In this document: in pieces, positions 6,526 through 6,656 of the stretch
Layout: every line of letters begins with the position of its first letter
Numbering within the stretch: position 1 is the first letter of the stretch
NCBI GenBank assembly: GCA_031281335.1
Contig: JAITFM010000058.1
Coordinates: 1 to 6,656, forward strand
DNA length: 6,656 nucleotides
DNA from: Rickettsiales bacterium
Lineage (GTDB): Bacteria; Pseudomonadota; Alphaproteobacteria; Rickettsiales; Anaplasmataceae
Reading direction: 5' to 3'
Translations under genes and position numbers: made by a program
Notes under the pieces: generated by a model
Databases searched by the model: none
What the model saw: the letters and a program-made list of their open reading frames with translations, nothing else
Told to the model about the DNA's origin: nothing

Positions 6526-6656
6526 AGAATAAAGTAAAACTTCAGCTACATTTTGCGCCTCTCCTTCCTCCATGATTAGTGGTATTTCAACCGTTACAGC
6601 ATTGCCCTGCTTTGGCAGCTCAGCATATTTCACGTCAATTGGATAACCAAAATTGC

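Larger units (their letters stand above)
5762..6656 (-). pseudogene. GTA-like / phage tail-tip ('host specificity') protein, C-terminal part, with in-frame TAG and a 3' frameshift (5' end outside window)
   Basis: The family forms the tail-tip/baseplate of alphaproteobacterial gene transfer agents and related phages (RcGTA gp15-like, over 1,000 residues). From the right edge the frame encodes VKYAELPKQGNAVTVEIPL and AQNVAEVLLYS, then TAG at 6525-6523. It continues in the same frame with WQERNIYNFKLPIKYAWLVP and DVITI. This matches the family pattern of aromatic-rich helix, W-x-E-R, F-x-L-P, K/R-Y-A and P-x-D-V. Further on, DLIRGQEGTKEY, HTAGGKFVLLD is the characteristic C-terminal RGxxGT, H-x-x-G, FVLLD region. 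The GTG at 6468-6466 gives a 210-residue open frame to TAA at 5838-5836, but that start falls mid-domain and is unlikely to be real. Beyond a poly-A run, the neighbouring frame continues with KKFYLKAVTYGDSLGNTEAK to TGA at 5764-5762. The function is probably lost. Assignment rests on motif memory, not a search. Confidence 0.75.

Noticed and set aside
5762..6656. Part of an active WO prophage tail module
   Set aside because: The protein pattern fits the GTA-like host-specificity family rather than WO tail genes, and no other phage gene is visible in the window.
1..6656. CRISPR array, tRNA or rRNA gene, insertion-sequence ends
   Set aside because: No regularly spaced repeats, no cloverleaf-like segment and no terminal inverted repeats with a transposase were seen on reading both strands.

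Overview
The window is AT-rich DNA from what is most likely a Wolbachia or closely related Anaplasmataceae endosymbiont (Alphaproteobacteria, Rickettsiales). The grounds are an ankyrin-repeat protein with a C-terminal membrane hairpin, a full-length pyruvate phosphate dikinase (the enzyme these bacteria use at the PEP/pyruvate step), a relic of an alphaproteobacterial gene-transfer-agent-like tail protein, low GC, and coding frames broken by single mutations. The genus call is inference; no database was searched.

Layout. (1) 1-1871, plus strand: an ankyrin-repeat gene whose start lies left of the window. It reads as one protein only if a one-base frameshift near 240-246 and an in-frame TAA at 1257-1259 are repaired. 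The part after the TAA has no usable start codon, yet it encodes a low-complexity linker, two hydrophobic segments and a charged tail ending at 1871. (2) 1873-4509, minus strand: intact ppdK, convergent with the ankyrin gene. One base separates the two stop codons, and a perfect 10-bp inverted repeat (1862-1886) covers both. (3) 4510-4799: intergenic. It holds the probable ppdK promoter, a 16-bp perfect palindrome upstream of it, and a hairpin that probably terminates the operon to its right. (4) 4800-5718, minus strand: two overlapping small genes of unknown function with good ribosome-binding sites and an extended -10 promoter. The upstream protein contains an internal duplication. (5) 5762-6656, minus strand: the C-terminal part of a GTA/phage tail-tip ('host specificity') protein, cut by an in-frame TAG at 6523-6525 and by a one-base loss in a poly-A run at 5847-5852 (plus-strand coordinates). 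The lost C-terminal 28 or so residues are still readable in the next frame.

How it works together. ppdK is the only gene with an assigned metabolic role: it interconverts pyruvate and PEP. It is flanked on the left by a decayed ankyrin gene, a family often linked to host interaction. On the right, beyond the two unknown genes, is a decayed tail gene. The two-gene operon is intact and could be lineage-specific. I saw no tRNA, rRNA, CRISPR array, transposase or complete mobile element, and no convincing new multi-gene system. The items most worth a second look are the hidden reading-frame continuations in both broken genes, the poly-A site where slippage could restore the tail protein's C-terminus, and the unrecognised two-gene operon.
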